Part shown: positions 18,134 to 25,379 of the stretch, one piece after another | Numbering within the stretch: position 1 is the first letter of the stretch | Layout of the letters: every line of letters starts with the position of its first letter | NCBI GenBank assembly: GCA_017483605.1 | Contig: JAFUWG010000010.1 | Span: 22,223-86,222 of the forward strand | Reading direction: 5' to 3' | DNA length: 64,000 nucleotides | Source of the DNA: Bacteroidaceae bacterium | GTDB lineage: Bacteria > Bacteroidota > Bacteroidia > Bacteroidales > Bacteroidaceae | Translations under genes and position numbers: made by a program | The notes under the pieces: model-generated | Database searches by the model: none | What the model was told of the DNA's origin: nothing | Seen by the model: only the letters and a program-made list of their open reading frames with translations

Positions 18134-18501
18134 TACTTTTTCCGCCGAGAGTTGCTTTTTTGCCCTCACCTTGAACTTCCGCCACGACAAGCCTATATCC
18201 GTGCTACAGGCTTGAATAATGTAGGCAAGTTCAAGGATACGTGCCCATTGTGCCATCGTCGTTGGCAATTCCTGCTCAGCACGGCCTTCTGCCAAATCCA
18301 AGCATGTATTGGTGATAGAAGTCAAGTTTGCGATTCACGCTCCTTTTTCCTTCCTGTTGAACTATCCGAATTTTTCGGATAGTTGCTTCTTCCGTCAATT
18401 CTCTACTATTTTAAATGGTAGTTTACTGTACGCACATCTACCCCGAACAGTTCTGCCATTCTTTTCTGTGTCAGCCAAAACGTGCCGTCCTCATATTGTA
18501 C
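18130..18501 (-). pseudogene. Decayed RhuM family gene
   Basis: Three disconnected pieces in different frames resemble RhuM (virulence/Fic-associated) proteins. YEDGTFWLTQKRMAELFGVD with VRTVNYHLK (18501-18409) ends at a TAG. A second piece, ELTEEATIRKIRIVQQEGKR with RKLDFYH, follows in another frame. LDLAEGRAEQELPTTMAQWA matches the C-terminal part after a large internal deletion. The order of the pieces is that of the intact protein, but the middle is missing. It borders the restriction genes and marks the edge of the acquired island. Confidence 0.6.
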
Positions 18502-18649
18502 TTAGACGTTTACGTTTCCAATGTCAGTTGTATATAGTATGATGTTGCTCTCCATAATTCTAAATATACTCGCATTAGAAGAATTTGGTGTAATAGTTTA
18601 CCAGTTTATCATCCATTTCCTTCAACTTCCTGATGACTTGGTTGCATCA

Positions 18650-19639
18650 TTATCTGAATCTGATTTGGAAATTGACCACTATATAGAAGTCTTCGCCATC
18701 TTGATATACATATCCAAAATCACCCTTCTTACTATTCTTAGTTCCATCTTTGCCATTCTTATAGATGATTTTTTTCCTTTCTGCCTCAGTCAATTCTCGC
18801 TTTTCATCAATTCTCACCTTAGCTTCAGCCATTGCCAAAGTCTTGCAGGCTCCCCTATCTGGGCGGTCTAAATATGTATGTTTGTAAAGGTAGTTTTCAA
18901 AAATATCGTCAGAGATAGCACGATAATAAAGCAATTCCCCATCTTTATCTACGTCAATATAGCCTCCAGTAAGTTTCTTGCGCCCGTTCCATTCGGTTGA
19001 TGCAGTCATACCAGCAAATGAAGCAAAGAGCAAGCACTTTATTTTGGATTCATAGAAATAGTTAGGGTTTCTTGCTCCAAGTGGATTCTCTTTAGCAAGG
19101 GCAGCACACATATCCTCAATATTACTTGAATCTAGCCCCTCATTATATCCAATCTGCATAAGTAAGGCATGGCTGAGGATTTCGTCCATTCGCCAATCAA
19201 TCATCCGAAGATTCTGTTCGAATATTTCATTTCGACAGCCAGCATACTCCAAACTGTAGTCCTTCTTAATAGCATCAATGATGTCACGGAAGCCCTCCTT
19301 GTAGTTTAACCGATACATTCCGTCAACGTCGCATCCAACAACTCTGTAAATAAAACCAGATGTTGAGGAACAGTTAAACAATGTGGGCGAACTGCCAATG
19401 TGAGATTTTGCATTAGACAAATCAAGATTTAACCGATTCTCAATATACTCCGTAGCCCTCAAGGAAAAATTGCATGTAGCATTCAGAATAGCATATACAA
19501 CATGAACCGAACATCTAAGAATTACGGAAAGTTGTTCGGGAGTCAATCCGTTTTTTCTTAGATATTGAGTAAGAAAGACTTTTATTTCGTCTGAAGCCTC
19601 TTTCCTATAATCATCGTTTTCAAATTCTGACAGTTTCAT
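18650..19639 (-). CDS. HpaII-like type II restriction endonuclease
   Basis: The C-terminal two thirds of this 329-residue protein resemble R.HpaII-type enzymes: FIYRVVGCDVDGMYRL (near 95), NPNYFYESKIKCLLFASFAG (near 195), GGYIDVDKDGELLYYR (about 226-241), and the end GYVYQDGEDFYIVVNFQIRF. The N-terminal 60 residues (LTQYLRKNGLTPEQLSVILR) look like an added helix-turn-helix-type segment. The family cuts CCGG or related sites; specificity here is not known. It starts 4 bp inside the HNH nuclease gene, so the two are co-translated. A cognate methyltransferase appears only as a remnant. Confidence 0.68.
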   Translation of the reverse strand: MKLSEFENDDYRKEASDEIKVFLTQYLRKNGLTPEQLSVILRCSVHVVYAILNATCNFSLRATEYIENRLNLDLSNAKSHIGSSPTLFNCSSTSGFIYRVVGCDVDGMYRLNYKEGFRDIIDAIKKDYSLEYAGCRNEIFEQNLRMIDWRMDEILSHALLMQIGYNEGLDSSNIEDMCAALAKENPLGARNPNYFYESKIKCLLFASFAGMTASTEWNGRKKLTGGYIDVDKDGELLYYRAISDDIFENYLYKHTYLDRPDRGACKTLAMAEAKVRIDEKRELTEAERKKIIYKNGKDGTKNSKKGDFGYVYQDGEDFYIVVNFQIRFR

Positions 19640-20400
19640 AGTGATTCACGATATTTTTGATAATGAATAGCCAATAGTTCTTTGTCAGGATTAAATTTTT
19701 CGGGCATGATGATCTTCTTGCCATTGATTGAGGTGAGATAGTCACGGAAAGTGATTTCAGTTACGGTCTCTATCATTTGATCAGAAACAACAATGACATA
19801 GTCTGGCGTGACGGTGAAAAGGAAATGGTCGAACGCTCGGTGGAAGAGCGGGTTCATGCACAGCCCATTCTTGGGGTTAGTGCGGTTTCTCTTATCATCT
19901 GACCAGCTAGATATATGGCAAGCTTCTAGCAGTGGCGAATTGGAAATACCTGTGATACAACAATGATAATTGTATGCCGACAACACGGTATTATGAAAGA
20001 AACGCTGGTTTACACGTTGGCGTACCACTACTTCTCGTGTCTTGCCTTCAGGCAAGTCTTCCGTGCGTATCTCTGTATATTCTTCCAGCGTCTTTCCCAT
20101 CCTTTGAGCCAGCAGCTGTTCGCTCTCGTAAATCACCTTTTCAGGATTCTCTTCAAATTCAGCCCAAACAATAGGGGCAAGGTTTCCTGTATGAGATAAT
20201 CCTTTGGCTTGAACGCCACTGTCACAATGCCCGAAATTACAAATCTTCGTGTATAATCCACCTGGCGAGCGACCAATAATCTTCGCCCACTTGATAATGT
20301 CGGGAGATAACTTGTGTGCTTTTATGAACGGAATCTTGCAATAGACATTAATTGCCATCTTCAGTTCATTCTCTGTCCAATTGGGATTTCTCTTCATCAT
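19636..20400 (-). CDS. HNH endonuclease (putative restriction component)
   Basis: The 254-residue protein begins with NWTENELKMAINVYCKIPF and SPDIIKWAKIIGRSPGGLY, an N-terminal region often seen in Bacteroidota HNH nucleases of restriction loci. The HNH domain follows: YNYHCCITGI, then LLEACHISSW, then NGLCMNPLFHRAFD, giving the expected Cys/His, central Asn and last His. Its ATG overlaps the stop of the methyltransferase remnant (ATGA) and its end overlaps the HpaII-like gene, so all three form one unit. Confidence 0.8.
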   Translation of the reverse strand: MMKRNPNWTENELKMAINVYCKIPFIKAHKLSPDIIKWAKIIGRSPGGLYTKICNFGHCDSGVQAKGLSHTGNLAPIVWAEFEENPEKVIYESEQLLAQRMGKTLEEYTEIRTEDLPEGKTREVVVRQRVNQRFFHNTVLSAYNYHCCITGISNSPLLEACHISSWSDDKRNRTNPKNGLCMNPLFHRAFDHFLFTVTPDYVIVVSDQMIETVTEITFRDYLTSINGKKIIMPEKFNPDKELLAIHYQKYRESL

Positions 20401-20786
20401 GCAGCAATATTTTCAATGTTTTCGAGAAAGGTCTTAAATGTGCGGCCTCTGTCATGGATGGCAAACCCCTTCACGTTTTCGAAGAAGAAGTCTGCGAAGA
20501 GGTCGTATTGCGTGGCATCTTCGGTAACACGCCAGACTTCCTCGTCGCTCATTTCATCTTGTAAGCCCTGCTGGAATTGTTTACGCGAAAGAAACTCGCG
20601 GACAGCAGAGATAATTTCCGCCTTTCGTTCTTCTGATTCATCCGAGCCTTCATTGTGCAGATAGTGGCTCAGCACCGCCATCTGATTCTCGTATGATGTC
20701 TCGCCATAAATCTTGATGCCGTCCTCGGTGATTTCCTCGGGGAAGGCTTCAAGTTTCAGGCCGTCTTTGAGTTTTCTTTTTGTCAT
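20397..20786 (-). pseudogene. Remnant of a C5-cytosine methyltransferase joined to an unknown N-terminal part
   Basis: The last 30 residues read FFFENVKGFAIHDRGRTF then KTFLENIEN. This is motif IV and its downstream context in C5 DNA methyltransferases (ENVKG..xHDxGRTFKxxL). Neither the motif I region nor anything after motif IV is present; the reading frame stops and the HNH gene begins. The first 100 residues (from MTKRKLKDG) are not recognised. I take it as a product of deletion, though it is still an open frame. The start at 20786 is the first plausible ATG; the longer frame would need a TTG. Confidence 0.55.
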
Positions 20787-20853
20787 AATCATCTGTATTT
20801 CTGACTTATCCACTAACTTTTCCGAGTTACCCACCAAATGTATTTATAGTTAT

Positions 20854-21111
20854 TCACGAACTCACTTCTTGTCCTCTTGGATATGCTCTGTCAAGTTTTG
20901 TTCCCCAAAAATCCTTTAGAGGATTCAGATACTCTGCATCCAGATTCCAATGTTGGGTTTTCTTGTAGTCACGATTTGCCTCCTTTATCGAGTTAGGAAG
21001 CCAGTCATCAAACCAGTGTCATATCTCGTATCTATCAATTCCTTTATCCCAAATATAGAAATCCTCATCTATGCACTTATTTCTATCAATGGGTACATTC
21101 TTAAAACTCAT
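20854..21111 (-). pseudogene. Small gene with in-frame stop (IWHWFD-type protein)
   Basis: From an ATG at 21111 the frame gives VPIDRNKCIDEDFYIWDKG and IDRYEI, then TGA at 21021-21019. It continues HWFDDWLPNSIKEANRDY and onward to a TGA at 20854. Reading the stop as Trp restores the pattern IWHWFD known from small Bacteroidota proteins. One point mutation (TGG to TGA) explains the break. The upstream 18-codon frame overlapping its ATG is probably not a gene. Function unknown. Confidence 0.5.
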
Positions 21112-21159
21112 TCCAGAGTTTTTCTAATTCTTCAAATGACATTTGTAGATTCATCTAAC

Positions 21160-21471
21160 CTAACCAACAACCAATGAGAATTTCAAGCCTAACGCTTTAG
21201 TTATAAGCATAAAAGTAGAAAGTTGCATATCTGTCTTACCTTGCTCCAGCGAAGAAATATACTCTCGCTTCTTACCTATACGCTCGCCCAATTCTTGCTG
21301 CGTCAGTTTCTGACGCTTGCGCTCATCTCGCAGTAACTCGGAATAATACCAAGCCTCCGCTTTCGCCTGAAACTCCTTGCGTGATGGTGAACCTATAGGA
21401 CCATACTTTTCAGTCAGGCAGTCATCTATTTGTGGCAACTTTGCCCACTTTTCATCACTAATCTTTATCAT
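21160..21471 (-). CDS. HigA-type antitoxin, XRE family
   Basis: The 103-residue protein carries a Cro/C1 helix-turn-helix (KLTQQELGERIGKKREYISSLEQG) in its C-terminal half and a charged N-terminal part likely to contact the toxin. The start at 21471 overlaps the toxin stop as ATGA, and the toxin-first order is typical of HigBA. The ORF could start 5 codons earlier, but that would increase the overlap. It probably also represses the operon. Confidence 0.85.
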   Translation of the reverse strand: MIKISDEKWAKLPQIDDCLTEKYGPIGSPSRKEFQAKAEAWYYSELLRDERKRQKLTQQELGERIGKKREYISSLEQGKTDMQLSTFMLITKALGLKFSLVVG

Positions 21472-21821
21472 AAACTGTCCTCCCATTCTTTTAATAGTCG
21501 TTCTGCTTTCTTAATCTCGGCAGGGTACTGCTTCGTACCCTTTTCAACAAAAGAGTTAAGCATCACCATACGATGGCATTCCATAAAATTGTCTGAGTCA
21601 ATGGCGAATAGTACGGTGCGGTACTCGTTGTTGCCAACAGACACACGCATCTCATAGAACTCTGTTTTCTCAAGGCGTTTCACAAATTTCGTACTGACAA
21701 CGTATTTTGTCAGCATGATTTCGAACACATAATCATATTTGTCTCTTATCTTCTGAGGCAAGTTCTGATAGTATTCTTCAAACTCCTTCGTATATGTTGC
21801 TGCTCTAATTCTATCGTTCAT
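21468..21821 (-). CDS. HigB/RelE-type toxin (Gp49-like)
   Basis: This 117-residue basic protein has ATYTKEFEEYYQNLPQKIRD, the core VKRLEKTEFYEMRVSVGNNEYR and the end NSFVEKGTKQYPAEIKKAE. These match the phage-derived Gp49/HigB family of ribosome-dependent mRNA interferases. It is the first gene of the pair. Its ATG lies only 4 bp after a perfect -7 box, so the message should be leaderless or nearly so. Confidence 0.85.
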   Translation of the reverse strand: MNDRIRAATYTKEFEEYYQNLPQKIRDKYDYVFEIMLTKYVVSTKFVKRLEKTEFYEMRVSVGNNEYRTVLFAIDSDNFMECHRMVMLNSFVEKGTKQYPAEIKKAERLLKEWEDSL

Positions 21822-21825
21822 GCCG

Positions 21826-21857
21826 CAAAAGTAATATATTTATTCCAATTATCCAAA
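21826..21857 (-). promoter_or_regulatory. Promoter of the HigBA pair
   Basis: On the minus strand TTTG (21857-21854), 20 bp, TACTTTTG (21833-21826). Both boxes are perfect. The toxin ATG begins 4 bases downstream of the -7 box. Confidence 0.75.
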
Positions 21858-22025
21858 TATTTGGGAAGAAAAACGTTCTTTTTCTTTGTTTTCGTTATTA
21901 TTGAGTTAGCATTGCATTCAGAACCTCCACGCTCTGTCTTCCGTCGCTTCTAATAACGACCACTCATAACCTCTGCTCACAGCCTTACATGACTAATGAA
22001 ACTTTTAGTTTGATTATAAAAATAG

Positions 22026-22132
22026 ATTTGGCTTGATTATACAGAATAATTTGGCTTGAATACACAAAAGTGTAATCAAGCCAAATCGGAAGTTGTAATC
22101 AAGCCAAATTTTGAGGTGTAATCAGGCTAAAT
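22026..22132. repeat. Palindromic repeat array of a 15-bp unit
   Basis: The unit ATTTGGCTTGATTAT occurs directly at 22026-22040 and 22049-22063. It occurs inverted (GTAATCAAGCCAAAT) at 22072-22086, 22095-22109 and, with two changes, 22118-22132. The period is 23 bp throughout. Nothing else is visible between the toxin promoter and 22180. Confidence 0.85.
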
Positions 22133-22181
22133 ATTTGATAGATATCGGGCAGGAGGTGGGGAAGGTGATGGAAGAACACAA

Positions 22182-22231
22182 ATTGTGGATGTTCCGAATG
22201 CTCTGGCGGAGCAATTGGGAACATCCACAAT
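22182..22231 (-). terminator. Hairpin at the end of the ECF sigma operon
   Basis: Arms 22182-22195 and 22218-22231 are perfect 14-bp complements (ATTGTGGATGTTCC), with a smaller inner stem TGCTC/GAGCA. It lies 75 bp beyond the last gene of the minus-strand operon. The T run is weak. Confidence 0.6.
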
Positions 22232-22305
22232 CGTAGTAGAAAAGGGAGAATTGTGTGTTTGAAAAATGTGATGAATTGAGAAAAGATGCAGTGGAGAGAG
22301 GTATG

Positions 22306-22776
22306 CTAATTGTCCACCATTTTCATCACGTCTTCGAGGGAGAAGGTGCCGGAAAAGACGATGACGGTGGTTTCGGCGGTCTCTTCGGTGAGCATGACGA
22401 CGACGGACTGCTGCTTACCGTTGCGATGGTAGATACGCACTTTCTCGTCATCTTCGTCCACTTGCATGAGGAGGTCGTAGTTACCTTGTTTGATGATGGC
22501 CTGCGTGTCGGCTTTCAGTCGGGCTGCAGCGGCTTTTTCCTCCGAGGTGATGATTTGGATGCCAGAGAGTTTGTGCATGATGCTCTTCGTATCCACACCA
22601 GGAACGGAGGGCGTGGAGGCTACGCCAGCCAGACGGAGCATGAATTTGGAGATGTAAACGTAGGTCACATTCTTCGTGTCGGAGTATTTTTCAAACTCCT
22701 TCACCTGGGCGTTGGCAGCGAGGCTCGTGAGAGCCATGACTGCACAAAGGATGATTTTTGTTATGATTGGTTTCAT
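22306..22776 (-). CDS. Secreted DUF4252 protein
   Basis: This 156-residue protein has a signal peptide (LCAVMALTSLAANAQ) followed by VKEFEKYSDTKNVTYVYISK, the opening of DUF4252 proteins, and later EKVRIYHRNGKQQSVVVML and FSGTFSLEDVMKMV. It is the last gene of the operon with the ECF sigma factor and lies 1 bp from the upstream anti-sigma-like gene. A second DUF4252 protein opens the same operon. DUF4252 is common next to sigma factors in Bacteroidota; its biochemical role is not known. Confidence 0.85.
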   Translation of the reverse strand: MKPIITKIILCAVMALTSLAANAQVKEFEKYSDTKNVTYVYISKFMLRLAGVASTPSVPGVDTKSIMHKLSGIQIITSEEKAAAARLKADTQAIIKQGNYDLLMQVDEDDEKVRIYHRNGKQQSVVVMLTEETAETTVIVFSGTFSLEDVMKMVDN

Positions 22777-22777
22777 G

Positions 22778-23269
22778 TTATTCTAATGCTTTCAGTTGCT
22801 TGTTCAGTGTTGTTTCGGCTCGGTCGCTGAGGGCTTTGGCTTTCTCCAGATGTCCCATGCCTTTGTTGAGGTTGGCAGCAAGGAGGGTGAGAGCCCTTTC
22901 CGCTTCCTGCTGAGCGAGGAGAGGGTCGTGGTAGGTGTCTTGTTCGGCAAGGGGGGAGACGGTGACTGAATCACCGTGCACACTCGTGAATGCATAGTAT
23001 CCCAATCCCAAGACGAGGGCGATGGATGCCGCTGCGAGCCAAGCAGACCCTCTCCCCAGCCCTCCCCCTCTATGGGGAGGGAGTCCATGCGGCTTGTTTC
23101 CCAATGGCAAAGACTCCGAATGGTTCTCCCCATAGAGGGGGAGATGTCCGCAGGACAGAGGGGGTCTGTTCTCAGCCTGTTCCCACTCGTCAATCTTCTG
23201 CGAGAGCCGTTCCTCCAGCCCTTCGGGGATGGGGATGCGTTCGAGTTCTTGTCTGTTCAGTTTGTCCAT
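22778..23269 (-). CDS. Anti-sigma-like single-pass membrane protein carrying a repeat insertion
   Basis: The start MDKLNRQELERIPIPEGLEE, a central membrane segment (AASIALVLGLGYYAF, about residues 80-95) and the position directly after an ECF sigma gene (13-bp overlap) suggest an anti-sigma or sigma-coupled membrane protein. Between residues 34 and 76 the sequence is Pro/Gly/His rich (PLSCGHLPLYGENHS ... LPPHRGGGLGRGS). It is encoded by a palindromic repeat (23044-23168) that is dispersed in this genome. The C-terminal part is helical (LLAQQEAERALTLLAANLN). Length is 163 residues. Confidence 0.72.
   Translation of the reverse strand: MDKLNRQELERIPIPEGLEERLSQKIDEWEQAENRPPLSCGHLPLYGENHSESLPLGNKPHGLPPHRGGGLGRGSAWLAAASIALVLGLGYYAFTSVHGDSVTVSPLAEQDTYHDPLLAQQEAERALTLLAANLNKGMGHLEKAKALSDRAETTLNKQLKALE
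23044..23168 (-). repeat. AGACCCTCT-type palindromic element inside the anti-sigma-like gene
   Basis: The ends are CAGACCCTCT (23044-23053) and AGAGGGGGTCTG (23157-23168). Inside are two inverted copies of a CTCCCC-loop-GGGGAG hairpin. The sequence GGCTTGTTTCCC and the block GGAGATGTCCGCAGGACAGA are shared with the elements at 47029-47098 and 50292-50396. Here it is translated as part of the host protein without a stop. Confidence 0.8.
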
Positions 23270-23769
23270 GTCTTGGTCAGTTTTTGGAATTGGAGTTTCA
23301 GTTTTTGTTTCGTTCTCATCACGATGAGGCGGATGTTACCTTGCGAGAGCCCTGTGTCTCGTTCGATTTCTTCGTAGGAGCGTTCTTCGACGAGGTGCAT
23401 TCGGAGGACTCGTCCGTCCCGTTCGGGCAATCCGTCCAGCAGTTGCGTCATTTGCTCTGCCTCGTCGTGTGCCTCGATTTGCTGGGAGAGGCTTCGTTCA
23501 TCGGGCGGTTCCGCTTGTTCGTCGATGTCGGCAGAGGTGTCGAGACGCTTCAGTCGCCTTTGGTCGCGGAAGAGGTTTCGCATGAGGGTGATGAGGTAAG
23601 CCTCCGTCATCGCCTCGTCGGGTAGGTCGTCCCGTTTCTGCCAGAGCCTCAAGTAAGTGTCTTGCAGCAAGTCCTCGGCATCTTGGGCGTTCCCTGTCAG
23701 ACGGTAGGCAACCCGATAGAGCAGCCTGTGGTGAGGCAAAAAGCGTTGCTTAAACTCTCGTGCGTCCAT
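23257..23769 (-). CDS. ECF-type RNA polymerase sigma factor
   Basis: The start at MDAREFKQRFLPHHRLLYRV (23769) was chosen because sigma region 2 then begins at once; the frame is open 18 codons further but without family similarity. Region 2 includes AEDLLQDTYLRLWQKR, and region 4 includes LPERDGRVLRMHLVEERSYE and TGLSQGNIRLIVMRTKQKLK. Length 170 residues is normal. It lies 10 bp after a secreted-protein gene and overlaps the anti-sigma-like gene, so sigma and its likely regulator are coupled. Confidence 0.92.
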   Translation of the reverse strand: MDAREFKQRFLPHHRLLYRVAYRLTGNAQDAEDLLQDTYLRLWQKRDDLPDEAMTEAYLITLMRNLFRDQRRLKRLDTSADIDEQAEPPDERSLSQQIEAHDEAEQMTQLLDGLPERDGRVLRMHLVEERSYEEIERDTGLSQGNIRLIVMRTKQKLKLQFQKLTKTWTN

Positions 23770-23779
23770 GCGTTTTTCC

Positions 23780-24595
23780 TTACTCTGCACCTTTCTTCGT
23801 TTCGGTGTATTCGATGACGACATTGCGGTCGGTGTGGGGGTATTTCTCTTTCACTTGCTCGCCAACCACCCACGTTTCGCTGTTCCACCGGATGCCGTTG
23901 GCTATCATGTAGTCACGCACTTCTTCTGCCGAATGGAATTCTGGATGTTCCTTGCCATGAATGACGAACAGCACATGGCCGTTGTCCACGTCTTCCACGA
24001 CCTTCTTCATGTCAACCAAGTTGCCTTCATCCTCGTCATCACCAAAACTAACCAGATTGCCATCGAAAAGTGCTTGTGCCAGCAAGTCTTTACGCACCTT
24101 GCAATCGAGATGTGCCAACACCACTTTGCCCCAGATGTCCCAACGCAACAGGATATTGCTGACGATGTTCCCTTTCACCTTGCCATACGCCGCGAGTTTG
24201 TACTTCGGAGCGAATGTCTGATTCCAAAGTTGACCCAGGATGCTGGTGGAGTCGTTCGGTTCCTTGTTATCATTCTGAATGAACAGCATCTCGTAGCCTT
24301 TCAGCGACTGGATGTCTCGCTCCAGTTCTTGTAGTTGGCCTTCATCGAGGGTCAGTTGCACCTGTTCACACTTCTTGAGGCTTTTCAGCGTAAAGTCAAT
24401 CTCCTTTGCCGTCAAGCCCAGGTCATTGCCCTTCTTGTTCTCCTTCATGGCTTCACGCACTTCGTCAGTCGTGTCCTCATACTGAGCGTTCGGTGCTGCC
24501 ATCGTGATGTATTTCACAAACAGTTCCTCCACCGTCTGCCCAAACAGGCTGCCCGCCACCAGAGCCAGCATGAGTGATAAAATCGTCCTTTTCAT
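23780..24595 (-). CDS. Secreted protein of unknown function in the ECF operon
   Basis: A signal peptide (MLALVAGSLFGQ) is followed by 250 residues without a family I can name. The start VEELFVKYITMAAPNAQYED and the helical block LGLTAKEIDFTLKSLKKCE resemble the general layout of DUF4252 neighbours. The central part (LRWDIWGKVVLAHLDCKV, FGDDEDEGNLVDMKKV) is beta-rich, and the end is a charged strand (VVIEYTETKKG). It lies between a DUF4252 gene (21 bp upstream) and the sigma factor gene (10 bp downstream). Confidence 0.7.
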   Translation of the reverse strand: MKRTILSLMLALVAGSLFGQTVEELFVKYITMAAPNAQYEDTTDEVREAMKENKKGNDLGLTAKEIDFTLKSLKKCEQVQLTLDEGQLQELERDIQSLKGYEMLFIQNDNKEPNDSTSILGQLWNQTFAPKYKLAAYGKVKGNIVSNILLRWDIWGKVVLAHLDCKVRKDLLAQALFDGNLVSFGDDEDEGNLVDMKKVVEDVDNGHVLFVIHGKEHPEFHSAEEVRDYMIANGIRWNSETWVVGEQVKEKYPHTDRNVVIEYTETKKGAE

Positions 24596-24616
24596 CTCTG
24601 TCTCGTTTTTTAGGGG

Positions 24617-25129
24617 TTAGTCTTCTTCTGCTTGTTGTTTTACCAGTTCCATCAGTTTGGCGAGGTCAAGTGAACCGTCAATCAGCACCAACGTGGTTTC
24701 CTTGTCTTCGACATCTTCTACAAAGATGACGTTCAGCGTCTTCTCGCCATTGTGGGACTGGCAGATTTTCACGTAACCATCTTCTCCATTCACGTCAATC
24801 AGCGACTGGAATTTCTCATCTTTCAAGAGAGCCAGCACTCCTTTTTTCAGTTTCTGGGCTGCCTTGTCCGCCTTGCAAGAGAAAACTTTCACGTCATCTA
24901 CTTGACGAAGGATATCGCCACTGGTATCACCAATGATGATGTTATCGCCATGCTTGATAGGGTTGCCATTTTGGGCAGCCAACTCTATCATGCTTTTGTC
25001 CACATGAACATACTCTACGCCTTTGATGTTGGCAAACTTTTCAAAGTCTTTCGTTTGTGCCCCTGCACTGAGCGTGAGGCACACCGCAGCGGCACACACC
25101 GCCATTCTCTTTAATAATGTACACTTCAT
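24617..25129 (-). CDS. Secreted DUF4252 protein, first gene of the ECF operon
   Basis: The 170-residue product has a signal peptide (AVCAAAVCLTLSAGAQ) and the DUF4252 opening KDFEKFANIKGVEYVHVDKS. YVKICQSHNGEKTLNVIFVE and LVLIDGSLDLAKLMELV follow, clearly related to the protein at 22306-22776. The two paralogues bracket the sigma factor, which suggests that they are targets or sensors of it. Confidence 0.85.
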   Translation of the reverse strand: MKCTLLKRMAVCAAAVCLTLSAGAQTKDFEKFANIKGVEYVHVDKSMIELAAQNGNPIKHGDNIIIGDTSGDILRQVDDVKVFSCKADKAAQKLKKGVLALLKDEKFQSLIDVNGEDGYVKICQSHNGEKTLNVIFVEDVEDKETTLVLIDGSLDLAKLMELVKQQAEED

Positions 25130-25229
25130 ACTATTTACAATTTAACGATTTACCATTTACTGTTTTCTTAGAAGTTGCATCGATGACTGCCTTCTATCTG
25201 TACAAACGAGAGTTTTGAGAAGTTTGTTA

Positions 25230-25237
25230 CAAAGATA
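25230..25237 (-). promoter_or_regulatory. Candidate -7 box of the ECF/DUF4252 operon
   Basis: CAAAGATA reads TATCTTTG on the minus strand. A TTTG at the ideal spacing is not present, so the operon may rely partly on its own ECF sigma factor. The leader is about 100 nt and contains the AT-rich spacer TTTACAATTTAACGATTTAC. Confidence 0.45.
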
Positions 25238-25335
25238 CGGAAGTTTTTTTGCAAAGAAGAGGTTTTTTCTCTGCATGGCAGTGTTTTTCCCGCAATTTAT
25301 AGTGCTTTCCCTATCGTTGTTTCATTTTTATGTCG

Positions 25336-25343
25336 TATCTTTG
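25336..25343 (+). promoter_or_regulatory. Candidate -7 box of the tandem lipoprotein genes
   Basis: TATCTTTG, 36 bp upstream of the ATG at 25380. The -33 region is poor. Confidence 0.45.
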
Positions 25344-25379
25344 CGACCATAATCAACCTAAAACAAACCTTCAAGTGTA

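Noticed and set aside
18120-22140. A complete integrative element with attachment sites
   Set aside because: No integrase, tRNA target or direct repeats flanking the island were seen, so only an acquired, decaying island is claimed.
22976-23625. Long plus-strand frames antisense to the sigma and anti-sigma genes containing SPHRGGDVRRTEG
   Set aside because: The peptide is only the other-strand reading of the palindromic element; the sigma factor on the minus strand is unmistakable.
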